Source: an uncultured Oscillibacter sp.
Lineage (GTDB): Bacteria; Bacillota; Clostridia; Oscillospirales; Oscillospiraceae
Reading direction: 5' to 3'
Assembly (NCBI RefSeq): GCF_900544955.1
Contig: NZ_UQXD01000006.1
Coordinates: 9,949 to 73,948, forward strand
DNA length: 64,000 bases
A program made the translations under genes and the position numbers. Below are positions 25,226 to 33,070 of the stretch, piece after piece. The first letter of the stretch is position 1, and every line of letters begins with the position of its first letter. Below the pieces are notes generated by a model. That model had not been told where the DNA came from. It searched no databases and saw only the letters and a list, made by a program, of their open reading frames with translations.

Positions 25226-25396
25226 TCAGCCGTTGCCGATTTTATCGTCATGTTCTTCCTGCCACTCCGCAAACTCCCTCTGCGCCTGTTCGCTGTTGTA
25301 GTATTTTCGTATCTCCGGGACAAGGAACCGGGCGAAGCTGTCAATCACGGACGCTGGAAGTTCAATATCATCATATTTATCTCTATCACCGTTCAA
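25226..25396 (-). CDS. Small acidic protein downstream of the relaxase
   Basis: A 56-residue protein (MNGDRDKYDDIELP..., then FARFLVPEIRKYYNSEQAQREFAEWQ) starting at TTG 25394-25396, which overlaps the relaxase stop by 11 bases. The clean frame, helical composition and placement between the relaxase and the strong terminator support a real gene. Similar short proteins follow MobV-type genes in other clostridial elements, from memory. Its function is unknown and an accessory mobilization role is inferred. Confidence 0.6.
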   Translation of the reverse strand: MNGDRDKYDDIELPASVIDSFARFLVPEIRKYYNSEQAQREFAEWQEEHDDKIGNG

Positions 25397-26345
25397 ACTT
25401 CTTCTTATAAGTAGTCCCCCTTTGCTGTTCTTTCAATGCTTGTCTGACCTCCGGGGGTATGCTGTTCACAAACCGCCGAAGCTGTTCGTTTTCCTTTTTG
25501 AGCATAAGTAGCTCCATCTGCTTCTGTATGCTCTTTTCGCTGTTGACCTTCTCCCGCAGGCCCTCGTTCTCCTGCGTCAGATAGTCGATGGTGGCCTGGT
25601 ACTTCTTCATCTGTCCCAGGTGCTTTTCCAGCCGGGAGAAATACGGCCCCACCATCTCCAAAACCTCGTCCCGCTTCTTCCCGGCGTTCAGCACCCCGAT
25701 TTCAGACACCGCCTTTTCTATGGCCTGCTGCTGTCTGGTAAGGTCTACGGCCTGCTTGAACAGCCAGGTAGGAATGTGCTTGCGCTTTGTCACAAGGGCG
25801 CTCTCGCCCCGTTTGAGGACGGGGAACACCTTTTTCATGTGGGCGTGAAACTCGTCCTGCCACTTGGAGAGCTGCGCCCGGTTGCCTAAAATCTCCTTTG
25901 CCGACAACCGCCCGTCCTCCGTGATAGGTGTGAAGCACAGGTGAAGGTGGGGCGTTTTCTCGTCCATGTGTACCACGGCAGAGAAGATATTACCCCGGCC
26001 CACCTTCTGCTCCATAAAGGCCGCTGCTTCCGTGAAGTAGGCTTGCACCTCCCGTTTGCTCCTGCCCGTGAAGAACTCCGGACTTGCGGTTATCAGCGTG
26101 TCCACGAACATGGTGCTGTCCTTCCGGGTGCGGCACCCCGCCGCTTTGATACGACTGTTAATCTCCCGCCGGTACTTCTGGGCGGGTTGGATAATGTGAA
26201 AGTTGTCCTTGCTCCTGCTGGTGTCAATGTCCGGGTTGCTGGCGTACTGCTCCTTTGTGCGCTCGTGGTGGGCTTCCAGCGCCCCGGCCGGCCCCGCCTT
26301 GTGCTTGGCGAAGCGTAAGATTGCGTGCTGTGCCTTTTGTGCCAT
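25386..26345 (-). CDS. MobV family relaxase (plasmid recombination enzyme, Pre/Mob)
   Basis: Nicks the element's origin of transfer and pilots the strand to a recipient. The 319-residue protein has the family's N-terminal domain and motif III HMDEKTPHLHL (metal-binding histidines) near residue 127. The C-terminal third is charged and likely coiled coil (residues 230-300). At 319 residues it is shorter than many Mob/Pre proteins of about 400-500. Start ATG 26345 has a GGAGG-type site. It forms an operon with the 56-residue gene. Confidence 0.92.
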   Translation of the reverse strand: MAQKAQHAILRFAKHKAGPAGALEAHHERTKEQYASNPDIDTSRSKDNFHIIQPAQKYRREINSRIKAAGCRTRKDSTMFVDTLITASPEFFTGRSKREVQAYFTEAAAFMEQKVGRGNIFSAVVHMDEKTPHLHLCFTPITEDGRLSAKEILGNRAQLSKWQDEFHAHMKKVFPVLKRGESALVTKRKHIPTWLFKQAVDLTRQQQAIEKAVSEIGVLNAGKKRDEVLEMVGPYFSRLEKHLGQMKKYQATIDYLTQENEGLREKVNSEKSIQKQMELLMLKKENEQLRRFVNSIPPEVRQALKEQQRGTTYKKKFER

Positions 26346-26490
26346 TTTACCTCCTTGTTGACGGTATTTCCCCGTTTTCGGGGGTGGGAATGATACTACA
26401 CAGGCCCCCTCTGTTCCGGGGCCGGGAAGCCTTGCAAAATCAAGGTTTTTTGACCCCTAAATGGTAACGCTGGCCTGTTCGCATTTTGGG
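26346..26490. other. Candidate oriT region upstream of the relaxase gene
   Basis: This gap holds three short inverted repeats: CCCCG-TTTT-CGGGG (near 26371), GGCCCC...GGGGCC (about 26401-26422) and CTTG...CAAG. MobV origins usually lie directly upstream of the relaxase gene and contain such hairpins. The nick site was not identified. Confidence 0.35.
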
Positions 26491-26493
26491 CGC

Positions 26494-26531
26494 AAAAAAG
26501 CCACGCCTGCCGCTTCCGGCTTGCGTGGCTT
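26494..26531 (-). terminator. Terminator of the sigma-like gene
   Basis: AAGCCACGC (26498-26506) pairs with GCGTGGCTT (26523-26531), followed on the minus strand by TTTTTT. The arm overlaps the stop codon of the gene it closes. Confidence 0.8.
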
Positions 26532-27378
26532 ATTGCCCCGTTTCGTTCTCGTACTGAATGAACCGCTTCTTGATGGCCTCCATGCGCTTGACCACGGCGC
26601 TGTGGGTTTTATATCCCAGCCTGTCCGCTATCTCCTCAAATGTGTACCCCTCCACCCGCAATTTCAAAATCGCCATGTCCTTTTCTGACAGGGTGGACTT
26701 GAACCGCTGGCAGAAGTCCTCCCCCTCCACCTGCCCCGTGAAGTCCCCGTCCGGGGCGGGCAGGGAGTGGATTTTGCTGTCCTCGTCCTCCATGCACTCC
26801 TCCAGCGAAACGGTCTGCACCCGCTTGGAGCGGGTATGATACCACTTGCGGAAGAAGTCCTTGCGGACATTGGTGTCCCAATTCATAAAATCCTCGTCAC
26901 AGGGCATTTCCCGTATCACTTCCAGCATTGGCCCCCATCCCTGTTCCTCAATGGTCTGCTGAACGACCTGCTTCATCACCGAGCGCACATCGTCCGGGTC
27001 AAAGAATGGAATTTCAAAATCGGGCGGCAAGTCAAAGAGGGCCTGCACGCCCCAGCCCCGCACACGCTCCACCCCCTTGGCCCACATGGGCAGGGCGTAG
27101 GACAAGCGCCAGACGGGACACCAGCCCGTGTAATGCTCCTTCCAGCCGCCAAAGCCGAAGTGGGGGAATGCCAGTGAAGCCACGGCGTCCATGACCTCGT
27201 TTAGAAACTGCTGGCTCATCATGACCTCGCCCCACTCCGGGCAAGCCATGAGCGCCTTTCGACTGCGGGGGAATTTGCGAAGGGTGGGACAGCGGACGAG
27301 CAGGTCATAGGGGAGCATATAGACCAAAGGCAGGTAGCGGATGGGACTGTCATGGGGAAACTTGTAGGTAACGGACAT
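26530..27378 (-). CDS. Sigma-70 region-4-like helix-turn-helix protein of the element
   Basis: Function unknown. The 282-residue protein has no recognised domain in its first 210 residues. The C-terminal 65 residues (LSEKDMAILKLRVEGYTFEEIADRLGYKTHSAVVKRM) match the helix-turn-helix of sigma factor region 4. There is no clear region 2, so it is either a regulator or a very divergent sigma factor. Start ATG 27378 is preceded by AAAGGAGG and it has its own promoter (27435-27463). It may control element transfer genes or bind its DNA. Confidence 0.7.
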   Translation of the reverse strand: MSVTYKFPHDSPIRYLPLVYMLPYDLLVRCPTLRKFPRSRKALMACPEWGEVMMSQQFLNEVMDAVASLAFPHFGFGGWKEHYTGWCPVWRLSYALPMWAKGVERVRGWGVQALFDLPPDFEIPFFDPDDVRSVMKQVVQQTIEEQGWGPMLEVIREMPCDEDFMNWDTNVRKDFFRKWYHTRSKRVQTVSLEECMEDEDSKIHSLPAPDGDFTGQVEGEDFCQRFKSTLSEKDMAILKLRVEGYTFEEIADRLGYKTHSAVVKRMEAIKKRFIQYENETGQ

Positions 27379-27434
27379 AGAATTGACCTCCTTTCTGAAT
27401 GGATTTTTCTCTGTCTCTATTTATTTACGGCATA

Positions 27435-27463
27435 AGTATATACCTTTTGTTCCGACTATTCAA
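27435..27463 (-). promoter_or_regulatory. Promoter of the sigma-like gene
   Basis: Minus-strand TTGAAT (27458-27463), 17 bases, TATACT (27435-27440). Confidence 0.78.
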
Positions 27464-27594
27464 AAGAATTTTGGGAAAGTTTTTTGGGGGAACAGGCGAA
27501 AAATCTCGTTTCCGCCCTTGCGCTTTGGGGCGTTGGGTTTTATAATGGGATTGTCTAAAATTCTGCGCCGTTCTGGCAAGATGGGGGGCTAATT

Positions 27595-27882
27595 ATGGGA
27601 TTATTTGATAGCGGTTGTGATTGGTATTGCGACAGTTGCCATGCGTATATGAATAACCAACCTGGTTTTACGACGAGTTTGGGAACATGGATTTGTACAG
27701 AGTGCGGAACTATGAATGATGTTTCAGAAGAAAATATCATTCCAGAGAATGGAAGCGATGGGTATGTATTTGAAACAGAGTACGAAGATGGCACGACAGA
27801 GAAGATAAGATATACAAAAACAAGGGAAGTTCATGATTTTGATGGTTCAAACGGGAAAATGAGCATCTGGCGCAAGCGGTAA
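27595..27882 (+). CDS. Zinc-ribbon protein, cargo gene
   Basis: A 95-residue protein with two paired-cysteine knuckles (CDWYCDSC and WICTECG) separated by about 20 residues, as in zinc ribbons, then an acidic aromatic tail (YVFETEYEDG...). No catalytic motif is visible. Codon use is clearly more AT-rich than in the relaxase or recombinase, suggesting separate origin within the element. GGGGGG lies six bases before the ATG. It is followed 17 bases later by another AT-rich gene, so the two may be one cargo unit. Confidence 0.7.
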   Translation: MGLFDSGCDWYCDSCHAYMNNQPGFTTSLGTWICTECGTMNDVSEENIIPENGSDGYVFETEYEDGTTEKIRYTKTREVHDFDGSNGKMSIWRKR

Positions 27883-27899
27883 GTAAGGGGCACAGTACT

Positions 27900-28106
27900 A
27901 TGACTAAATCAGAAATTCAAGCTTTTATTGAAGAAATGGAAACGATTGGAGATGTATGGACTGAAGAGCAAGTAGAGCGTTGTTATGGCAATCTCCCTCT
28001 CCATCAGGCACTTGAAACACGCAAAACTGAAGTTAATCAATATCTTACTACATTAGGTCGAGCAGCAATTTATTTAGTTTCAGAAGAACCAGATGAAGGT
28101 TGTTAG
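27900..28106 (+). CDS. Hypothetical 68-residue protein, cargo gene
   Basis: Not recognised. It is a small, acidic, helix-forming protein (MTKSEIQAFIEEMETIGDVWTEEQVERCYG...) with two cysteines and no membrane segment. It shares the AT-rich base composition of the zinc-ribbon gene 17 bases upstream and is followed by a terminator-like hairpin (28239-28271), consistent with a two-gene unit. Immunity, toxin-antitoxin or regulatory roles are all possible and none is supported. Confidence 0.6.
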   Translation: MTKSEIQAFIEEMETIGDVWTEEQVERCYGNLPLHQALETRKTEVNQYLTTLGRAAIYLVSEEPDEGC

Positions 28107-28878
28107 AGAAAATTTTATGTAATTTGGTCTTTATAAGAGCAGGTAACAACCCCGTCCGAGGCCGTCAATGGTCGAGATGAACGGCGCACAAGTGCGCCGC
28201 CATTGACCGCCCCGTCCGGTTTTGCTTATCGGTCATCAAGGCAGGCGAGCCCCAAAGGTGCTTGCCTGCCTCCTTTGATTTTTGGAGAATAACAGCCCCA
28301 AGATGGGGCAGACAGCGGCCAAGCGCCGTTAAGGGGATTGGCCGCCTTGACTACCTTCCAGCGGGCCGACGGGCGGCAGTCAAGGCCGGGCGAAGCCCGC
28401 TTGTTTCAGCCTTGACGGGCGCTCGTTGGTCTGCTCTTTGGGATACTTTGTCCCAGCCCTGCGGGGGACGAAGGACGAGGGCTTGTATACCTGCCGCCGC
28501 TCTCTGAAAACAGACGGGGGTTTTGTTCCCTCCCGGTCACAAAACCCCCGTCCCTTTTCCTGCCGAGGGAAGCGGGGTGCAAACAGCACCGCCCCCCGCT
28601 TCCCCCGTCAGCCGCGCCAGCAGGTATAACACACTACACCTTGCAAGCAAGGCCGTGTGCCAAAGGGGAGGTCATGCCCCCCTTTGGAAACCCCCGGTTT
28701 TGTCGAGGTGTGGCCACAGTCCGCACTTGCGGTCCATGCCCCCCCTCCAAAACCCAAAGAAGCGGCGCAGACCAGCCCACCCCACGGGCTGATCTGCGCC
28801 GCTTCTTTGTTCGGCCTGCGGGCCGGGACGGGAGCTTTTTCACTCACATTCAATCCATCAATCAATCCAATATATGAA
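28107..28878. repeat. Gene-free, hairpin-rich region of the element
   Basis: About 770 bases without a supportable gene. It contains a nested hairpin (28164-28171 with 28200-28207, inner 28183-28189 with 28192-28198) flanked by direct CCCGTCCG repeats (28151 and 28211). It also holds a terminator-like stem (28239-28250 with 28260-28271 then TTTGATTTTT), GCCTTGACT/AGTCAAGGC (28344 and 28378), a long hairpin around 28514-28553 with GACGGGGGTTTTGT arms, and a 16-bp stem 28756-28771 with 28793-28808. Confidence 0.7.
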
Positions 28879-28907
28879 TTGACAAAGGCGACATATTTTG
28901 ATATAAT
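28879..28907 (+). promoter_or_regulatory. Consensus promoter of the XRE-recombinase operon
   Basis: TTGACA (28879-28884), 17 bases, TATAAT (28902-28907): a perfect sigma-A match, so the operon must be held down by repression, probably by the XRE protein it encodes. Confidence 0.92.
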
Positions 28908-28932
28908 GTGAGTAAGACAGGAGGCGAGGCCA

Positions 28933-29289
28933 TTGAAAGAAATAGGCGCAAGATTGAGAACGCTCCGGGAGGGACTGGGCCTGTCCCAAGCCAAGTTCGG
29001 AAAGATTGCGGGTATCCCACAGGCCACCATAAACCGCTATGAAACAGGCTACTCCGCCGTCCCAATCAAGGTTCTTGTTTGGTATGCGGATTACTTTGAT
29101 GTGTCGCTGGACTATCTCTGCTGCCGCACCGACAAGCCCCAGGGCAAGCTATACGAGTTCATGCCGAAAATCCTTGAAGAAGATAAGGACATGAGGCAGT
29201 TTGTGGAAATGTGCTTTGACCCGGCCTCTCCCATGAATGACCGCTTGAAAAAGGCCATTATTGAAATGTTGGAGGGGGTGAAGAAATGA
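28933..29289 (+). CDS. XRE family (Cro/CI-type) transcriptional regulator
   Basis: A 118-residue DNA-binding protein with an N-terminal helix-turn-helix (LRTLREGLGLSQAKFGKIAGIPQATINRYETG) and a helical C-terminal tail for dimerisation. The start is TTG 28933 behind AGGAGG at nine bases. The stop overlaps the recombinase ATG (AAATGA), so the two are coupled. It likely represses the consensus promoter at 28879-28907 and thereby the recombinase (inference from position). Confidence 0.9.
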   Translation: MKEIGARLRTLREGLGLSQAKFGKIAGIPQATINRYETGYSAVPIKVLVWYADYFDVSLDYLCCRTDKPQGKLYEFMPKILEEDKDMRQFVEMCFDPASPMNDRLKKAIIEMLEGVKK

Positions 29290-31322
29290 ATGTAGTGATC
29301 TATGCCCGATATTCCAGCCACAGCCAGACCGAGCAATCCATTGAGGGCCAGCTTCAGACCTGCTATGAGTTCGCCAAGAACAACGGGCATATCGTGATAG
29401 GCGAATACATTGACCGGGCGCAGAGCGGCACCACGGACAGCCGGGCCGAGTTCCAGCGCATGATTGCCGACAGCGACAAGCACACCTTTGAGGGCGTTTT
29501 GGTCTATCAGCTTGACCGCTTCGCCCGGAACCGCTACGACAGTGCCATCAACAAGGCCAAGCTGAAAAAGAACGGTGTCCGGGTCATCTCCGCAAGGGAG
29601 AATATCAGCGATGACGCAAGCGGCATTTTGGTGGAGGGTGTGTTGGAAAGCATGGCCGAATACTACTCCGCCGAGCTGTCCCAGAAGATACGGCGGGGCA
29701 TGGACATTAACGCCGAGAAGTGTTTGAGCAACGGGAGCAACCCCGGACTGGGCTACCGGGTGGACGAGGAACGCCGCTTTCATGTTGACCCGGAGGGAGC
29801 GCCCATCGTCCGGGAGATTTTTGAGATGTACGCCAGCGGAAAGACCGTGGCGGAAATCACCAAGTATCTCAACGCCAAGCAAGTCAAGACCTCGCAAGGC
29901 AAGGAGTTCAACAAGAACAGCTTGCACCGCCTTTTGCGGAACAAACGGTACATCGGTTATTATATCTACAAGGACACCGAAACGCCAGGAGGTATGCCCC
30001 GCATTATTGAGGACGAGCTTTTTGAGCGGGTACAGCATATCCTCGACCGCAACAAAAAAGCCCCCGCCCGTTCGAGGGGGCGGGAGGAATACCTGTTGAC
30101 AACAAAGCTGTTTTGCGGCTACTGCCGGGAGATGATGACAGGCTACGGCGGCACCGGGAAATCCGGGACGGCCTACCGCTATTACGCCTGCAAGAACGCC
30201 AAGAAAAAGACCTGCCGGAAGAAGGTGGTCAACAAGCAGAAAATCGAGGACAGAGTGGTTTTGGAGTGCCGCAAGCTGTTGACCGACAGCAACATTGAGA
30301 AAATCGCCCGCTCCGTTGCAACCGCTTGCGAGGCCGACTATGACACTTCCGCCATCAAACGCATTAAGGCAGCGATACAGGAGGCGGACAACGCCATAGA
30401 AAACCTCTGGAAAGCCTTGGAGCGTGGACAGGCGGTGGATATGATTACCGAACGCATAGAGAAGCGCAAGAAGGAAAAGGACGAGTTACAAGGCCAGCTT
30501 GCCGTTGAGATGGGAAAGCAAGTCACCTTCACTGCCCCGCAAATCAAAGCGTTCCTCTATTCGCTGAAACGGGGCAACATCAACGACGAGAACAACCGCC
30601 GGGGACTGGTCAATATCTTCCTCCGGGCCATCTATCTCTATGACGATAAAATGACGCTGATACTCAACGGCGGCGACAGGCCCATTACGCTTGACGATGT
30701 TCTGCTGGACGAGGTGGAGGGCTATTTTGCGGGCGCAGTATCAGGCCATGCGGGGTGTTCGCCGTTGGTTGCGGACGCTCCACCAGCTCAGAAACACCCC
30801 TTATGGCACGGGTCCCCGCCTTCGGCGAGGTCCCTTAGCCGGACGGGGTGTTTCTTCGCTTTCGGGACGGACCCGCTCTGCTGGGCTCCGCCCCGAAAGG
30901 GACGGGGATGTAGAAGCCTTTTTTGGATTCTGTACCGCCCCGCCGTGGTTCCTTTTCACAGATATCAACTTTTTTGTCCTGCGGAGGCGCAAAAAATCCC
31001 TTGGAGTCTGAATGACTCCAAGGGATTTTCTTATACCCGGGTACGCAACTCCTGCCCAGGCCAAACCGCTCCCTCCGCATTTTTGGCCCGCTGCCGGGCG
31101 GAACACAACAAAACACGGCGGTACCGGACCGGTACCGCCGTGTCCTGTTGGCAAAAGCGCCCGAGCAGCCCGCGGACATGCCGGACTCAGTGCAGCGTAG
31201 GGGTGAGCACCTCCGGCGGAATCAGCTTTCTGGGGCAGCCCAGCTGCTCCGAGATGCGGACCGCAGCCTCTTTCAGCAGCGGAACATTGCTGGATAGGTA
31301 CTCCGGGCTGAAGCGGGTGTAG
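29286..31322 (+). CDS. Large serine recombinase (site-specific integrase/excisionase)
   Basis: Catalyses integration and excision of the element. The resolvase-type catalytic domain is at residues 1-150 (nucleophile serine in VIYARYSSHSQTEQSIEGQ, then YQLDRFARNRYD). A recombinase domain (near 165-270), a zinc ribbon with CGYC and CRKK-type cysteines (about 275-315) and a coiled coil (about 345-420) follow. Family resemblance stops near residue 485 (DDVLLDEVEG). The remaining 190 residues are Pro/Arg/Ser-rich, unlike any domain, cross two hairpins and the presumed element end, and run antisense to the iclR gene. They may be read-through translation rather than a functional tail. Confidence 0.88.
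   Translation: MNVVIYARYSSHSQTEQSIEGQLQTCYEFAKNNGHIVIGEYIDRAQSGTTDSRAEFQRMIADSDKHTFEGVLVYQLDRFARNRYDSAINKAKLKKNGVRVISARENISDDASGILVEGVLESMAEYYSAELSQKIRRGMDINAEKCLSNGSNPGLGYRVDEERRFHVDPEGAPIVREIFEMYASGKTVAEITKYLNAKQVKTSQGKEFNKNSLHRLLRNKRYIGYYIYKDTETPGGMPRIIEDELFERVQHILDRNKKAPARSRGREEYLLTTKLFCGYCREMMTGYGGTGKSGTAYRYYACKNAKKKTCRKKVVNKQKIEDRVVLECRKLLTDSNIEKIARSVATACEADYDTSAIKRIKAAIQEADNAIENLWKALERGQAVDMITERIEKRKKEKDELQGQLAVEMGKQVTFTAPQIKAFLYSLKRGNINDENNRRGLVNIFLRAIYLYDDKMTLILNGGDRPITLDDVLLDEVEGYFAGAVSGHAGCSPLVADAPPAQKHPLWHGSPPSARSLSRTGCFFAFGTDPLCWAPPRKGRGCRSLFWILYRPAVVPFHRYQLFCPAEAQKIPWSLNDSKGFSYTRVRNSCPGQTAPSAFLARCRAEHNKTRRYRTGTAVSCWQKRPSSPRTCRTQCSVGVSTSGGISFLGQPSCSEMRTAASFSSGTLLDRYSGLKRV
30792..30899. 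repeat. Two inverted repeats near the right end of the element
   Basis: AAACACCCC (30792-30800) pairs with GGGGTGTTT (30845-30853), and CTTTCGGG (30859-30866) pairs with CCCGAAAG (30892-30899). They lie within the odd C-terminal part of the recombinase frame and could be its mRNA 3' structure or end-recognition DNA. Confidence 0.6.
30993..31029. terminator. Bidirectional terminator at the element's right junction
   Basis: A 16-bp perfect stem (30993-31008 with 31014-31029) with A and T runs on its flanks. I infer that it is the original ssrA terminator, since nothing of the kind directly follows tmRNA on the left side of the element. Confidence 0.75.
31107..31143 (-). terminator. Terminator of cluster 1
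   Basis: A 15-bp perfect stem (31113-31127 with 31129-31143) around a single base, followed on the minus strand by TTTTGTTGTG. It closes the operon that ends with iclR at 31187. Confidence 0.85.
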
Positions 31323-31975
31323 GGGAAGGAGATGCACAGCGCCGCGCAGGACCGCCCCTTTCCGTCGAAAACGGGGACCGCGACGCCGGCCAGCTCCGTG
31401 TGGATCTCCTGGCACTCCGTGGAGTACCCCTGCCTGCGGATATCGTCCAGCTGCCGGGAGAGCTGGGCATAGCTGGCCTGGGTGTGGGCGGTGGGCCGCT
31501 CCAGCGGAATGCCGGTGTACAGCTTGTCAATCTCCGCCCGGGGCTGATAGGCCAGCAAAACCTTGCCGCTGGCGGTGCAGTGGGCGAAGGCGTGGATGCC
31601 GATGGCCATGGCGAAGGTCATGTTGTTGGGGGCCACCACCTTGGAGATATACGTGCTGTACCGGCCGGTGAGAACGGTGAGCTGCACCGTGTCGGTCACC
31701 TGCTCGTAGAGCGCCTGCATGAAGGGGGTGGCGATCTGCCGCAGGTCCAGCCGGCTCTCATAGATGGTGCCGAGCTCAAACAGGGCGATCCCCAGGCTGT
31801 AGTCGTGGGTTTTGGGGTCCTTGGCGAGGAAGTTCTCCTCGCAGAGCGACTGCACCAGCCCGAATGCCGTGGTCTTGGGCAGGCCCACCCGCTGGGCGAT
31901 TTGGGAGAGGCCCAGGCGGGGCGTGTCGCGGAACAGGTTGAGGATCTGAACGGCTCTGGAAATACTTTGAATCAT
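31187..31975 (-). CDS. IclR family transcriptional regulator (cluster 1, distal)
   Basis: A 262-residue regulator with an N-terminal winged helix (SISRAVQILNLFRD...GLSQIAQRVGLPKTTAFGLVQSL) and a C-terminal effector-binding IclR domain with HAFAHCTASGKVLLAYQP and a C-terminal GVAVPVFDGKGR. Such proteins sense small organic acids. It is the last gene of the leftward cluster 1 operon, 33 bases after the Gfo/Idh/MocA gene, and thus probably reports on a pathway intermediate. It is one of three IclR paralogs here. Confidence 0.92.
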   Translation of the reverse strand: MIQSISRAVQILNLFRDTPRLGLSQIAQRVGLPKTTAFGLVQSLCEENFLAKDPKTHDYSLGIALFELGTIYESRLDLRQIATPFMQALYEQVTDTVQLTVLTGRYSTYISKVVAPNNMTFAMAIGIHAFAHCTASGKVLLAYQPRAEIDKLYTGIPLERPTAHTQASYAQLSRQLDDIRRQGYSTECQEIHTELAGVAVPVFDGKGRSCAALCISFPYTRFSPEYLSSNVPLLKEAAVRISEQLGCPRKLIPPEVLTPTLH

Positions 31976-32008
31976 GTGCGGACTCGCTTTCTGTACGTGC
32001 CCTTCGCG

Positions 32009-32986
32009 TCAGAGACACTTTTCCAGCACGGTTTGATACAGCGGTGCGATGGTGTTCATCACCGCCTGGCTCTGGGCCAGCAGGGCGTCGTGGGCGGCGC
32101 GGTCCTGCGCCTCCCAGATGGTCCGGATGCTGTTGAACTCGATGGCGAATCGGTGGGTGGGAGGATTTTCAAAGGTCCGGGTCTCGCCGCGGATGACCGC
32201 CAGGGCCTTTGCGCAGGTGTTGGGCGGCGTCGTCAGCTGGAGGTAGCCGTACTCGCCCTGGAGGAACATGCCGCAGGGGCCGGCGCTGTCCTTTGCGGCG
32301 TAGCAGGCCATGGTGAAGTCCGGATACTGCAAAACGGCCAGGCCGCTGGTGTCGATGCCGTTCCAGCCCCGGTTGGGGTAGTATACGGCGCCGTCGGGGG
32401 CGCCCAGAAGGCCGATGGCGAGGTGCAGGTTGTAGACGTTCATATCCAACAGGCAGCCGCCCGCCAGCTTGGGGTCGAAGGTGGTGCTGAGGGCCAGGCG
32501 CTTGCGGTAGGGCGCGTATCGGGGCGGCATCATGGAAAACTGCATGTTGCCGCCCCGCAGGGGCCCCAGCTGCGGAACGAGCTCCCGCATGAAGCGGAAG
32601 CAGGGACTGTGCAGTGTGGTGATGGCCTCAAACAGCCAGACGTTCTTCTCCTGCGCCAGGCGGATCAGCTCGGCGCACTGCTCGGCGGTGATGGTAAAGG
32701 GCTTTTCCATGATGACGCCCCGGCCCGCCTGCACCGCCCGCAGGGCGTCGGGATAGTGCATGGAGTTCACGGTGCCGTCATAGAGGAGGTCGAAGTCGGC
32801 CTCCGCCAAAAACTTGTCGTAGTCGGTGTAGACCGCGGGAATGTGATACTGCTGGCTCCAGGCCCGGGCCTTCGCCTCGCTCTGAGGGCGGCAGCAGATG
32901 GCGCTGACCTCGATGTTCTCCATCTCCGGAAGGGCCGCCCAGAACACGTCGATGATGCGGCTGGTGCTTACAATCCCGATTTTCAT
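32009..32986 (-). CDS. Gfo/Idh/MocA family NAD(P)-dependent oxidoreductase
   Basis: A 325-residue dehydrogenase of the glucose-fructose oxidoreductase family. The N-terminal Rossmann domain begins KIGIVSTSRI and has the family's EKP motif in IMEKPFTIT near residue 95. A substrate domain with FDPKLAGGCLLDMNVYNLHL (the family's GG..D.G.Y..H pattern) near residue 175 follows. Usual substrates are polyols, sugars or dihydrodiols. Its place in an operon otherwise devoted to CoA thioester chemistry is unusual. It lies 84 bases after the crotonase gene. Confidence 0.9.
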   Translation of the reverse strand: MKIGIVSTSRIIDVFWAALPEMENIEVSAICCRPQSEAKARAWSQQYHIPAVYTDYDKFLAEADFDLLYDGTVNSMHYPDALRAVQAGRGVIMEKPFTITAEQCAELIRLAQEKNVWLFEAITTLHSPCFRFMRELVPQLGPLRGGNMQFSMMPPRYAPYRKRLALSTTFDPKLAGGCLLDMNVYNLHLAIGLLGAPDGAVYYPNRGWNGIDTSGLAVLQYPDFTMACYAAKDSAGPCGMFLQGEYGYLQLTTPPNTCAKALAVIRGETRTFENPPTHRFAIEFNSIRTIWEAQDRAAHDALLAQSQAVMNTIAPLYQTVLEKCL

Positions 32987-33070
32987 ACTATTTTACACAC
33001 CTTTCCTGCCATTTGCAACCGGCAGCAGCCCTCCCGATGCGCGGATGCGGAAAGTCTGCTGCCGGTGCCG

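Larger units (their letters stand above)
25100..30990. mobile_element. Mobilizable element with MobV relaxase and serine recombinase
   Basis: Lower-GC DNA carrying a relaxase, a sigma-like protein, two AT-rich cargo genes, a structured non-coding region, an XRE regulator and a large serine recombinase. The left limit is set by the intact tmRNA 3' end at 25099 and the right limit by a terminator at 30993-31029 that I take to be chromosomal. Serine recombinases leave only a short core, so no direct repeats are expected and none was seen. It lacks conjugation genes and must be mobilised in trans. The ends are inferred to within about 100 bases. Confidence 0.7.

Noticed and set aside
28107..28878. 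CRISPR array
   Set aside because: Repeats are inverted and of different sequence and spacing, not a regular direct-repeat array, and no cas gene is nearby.
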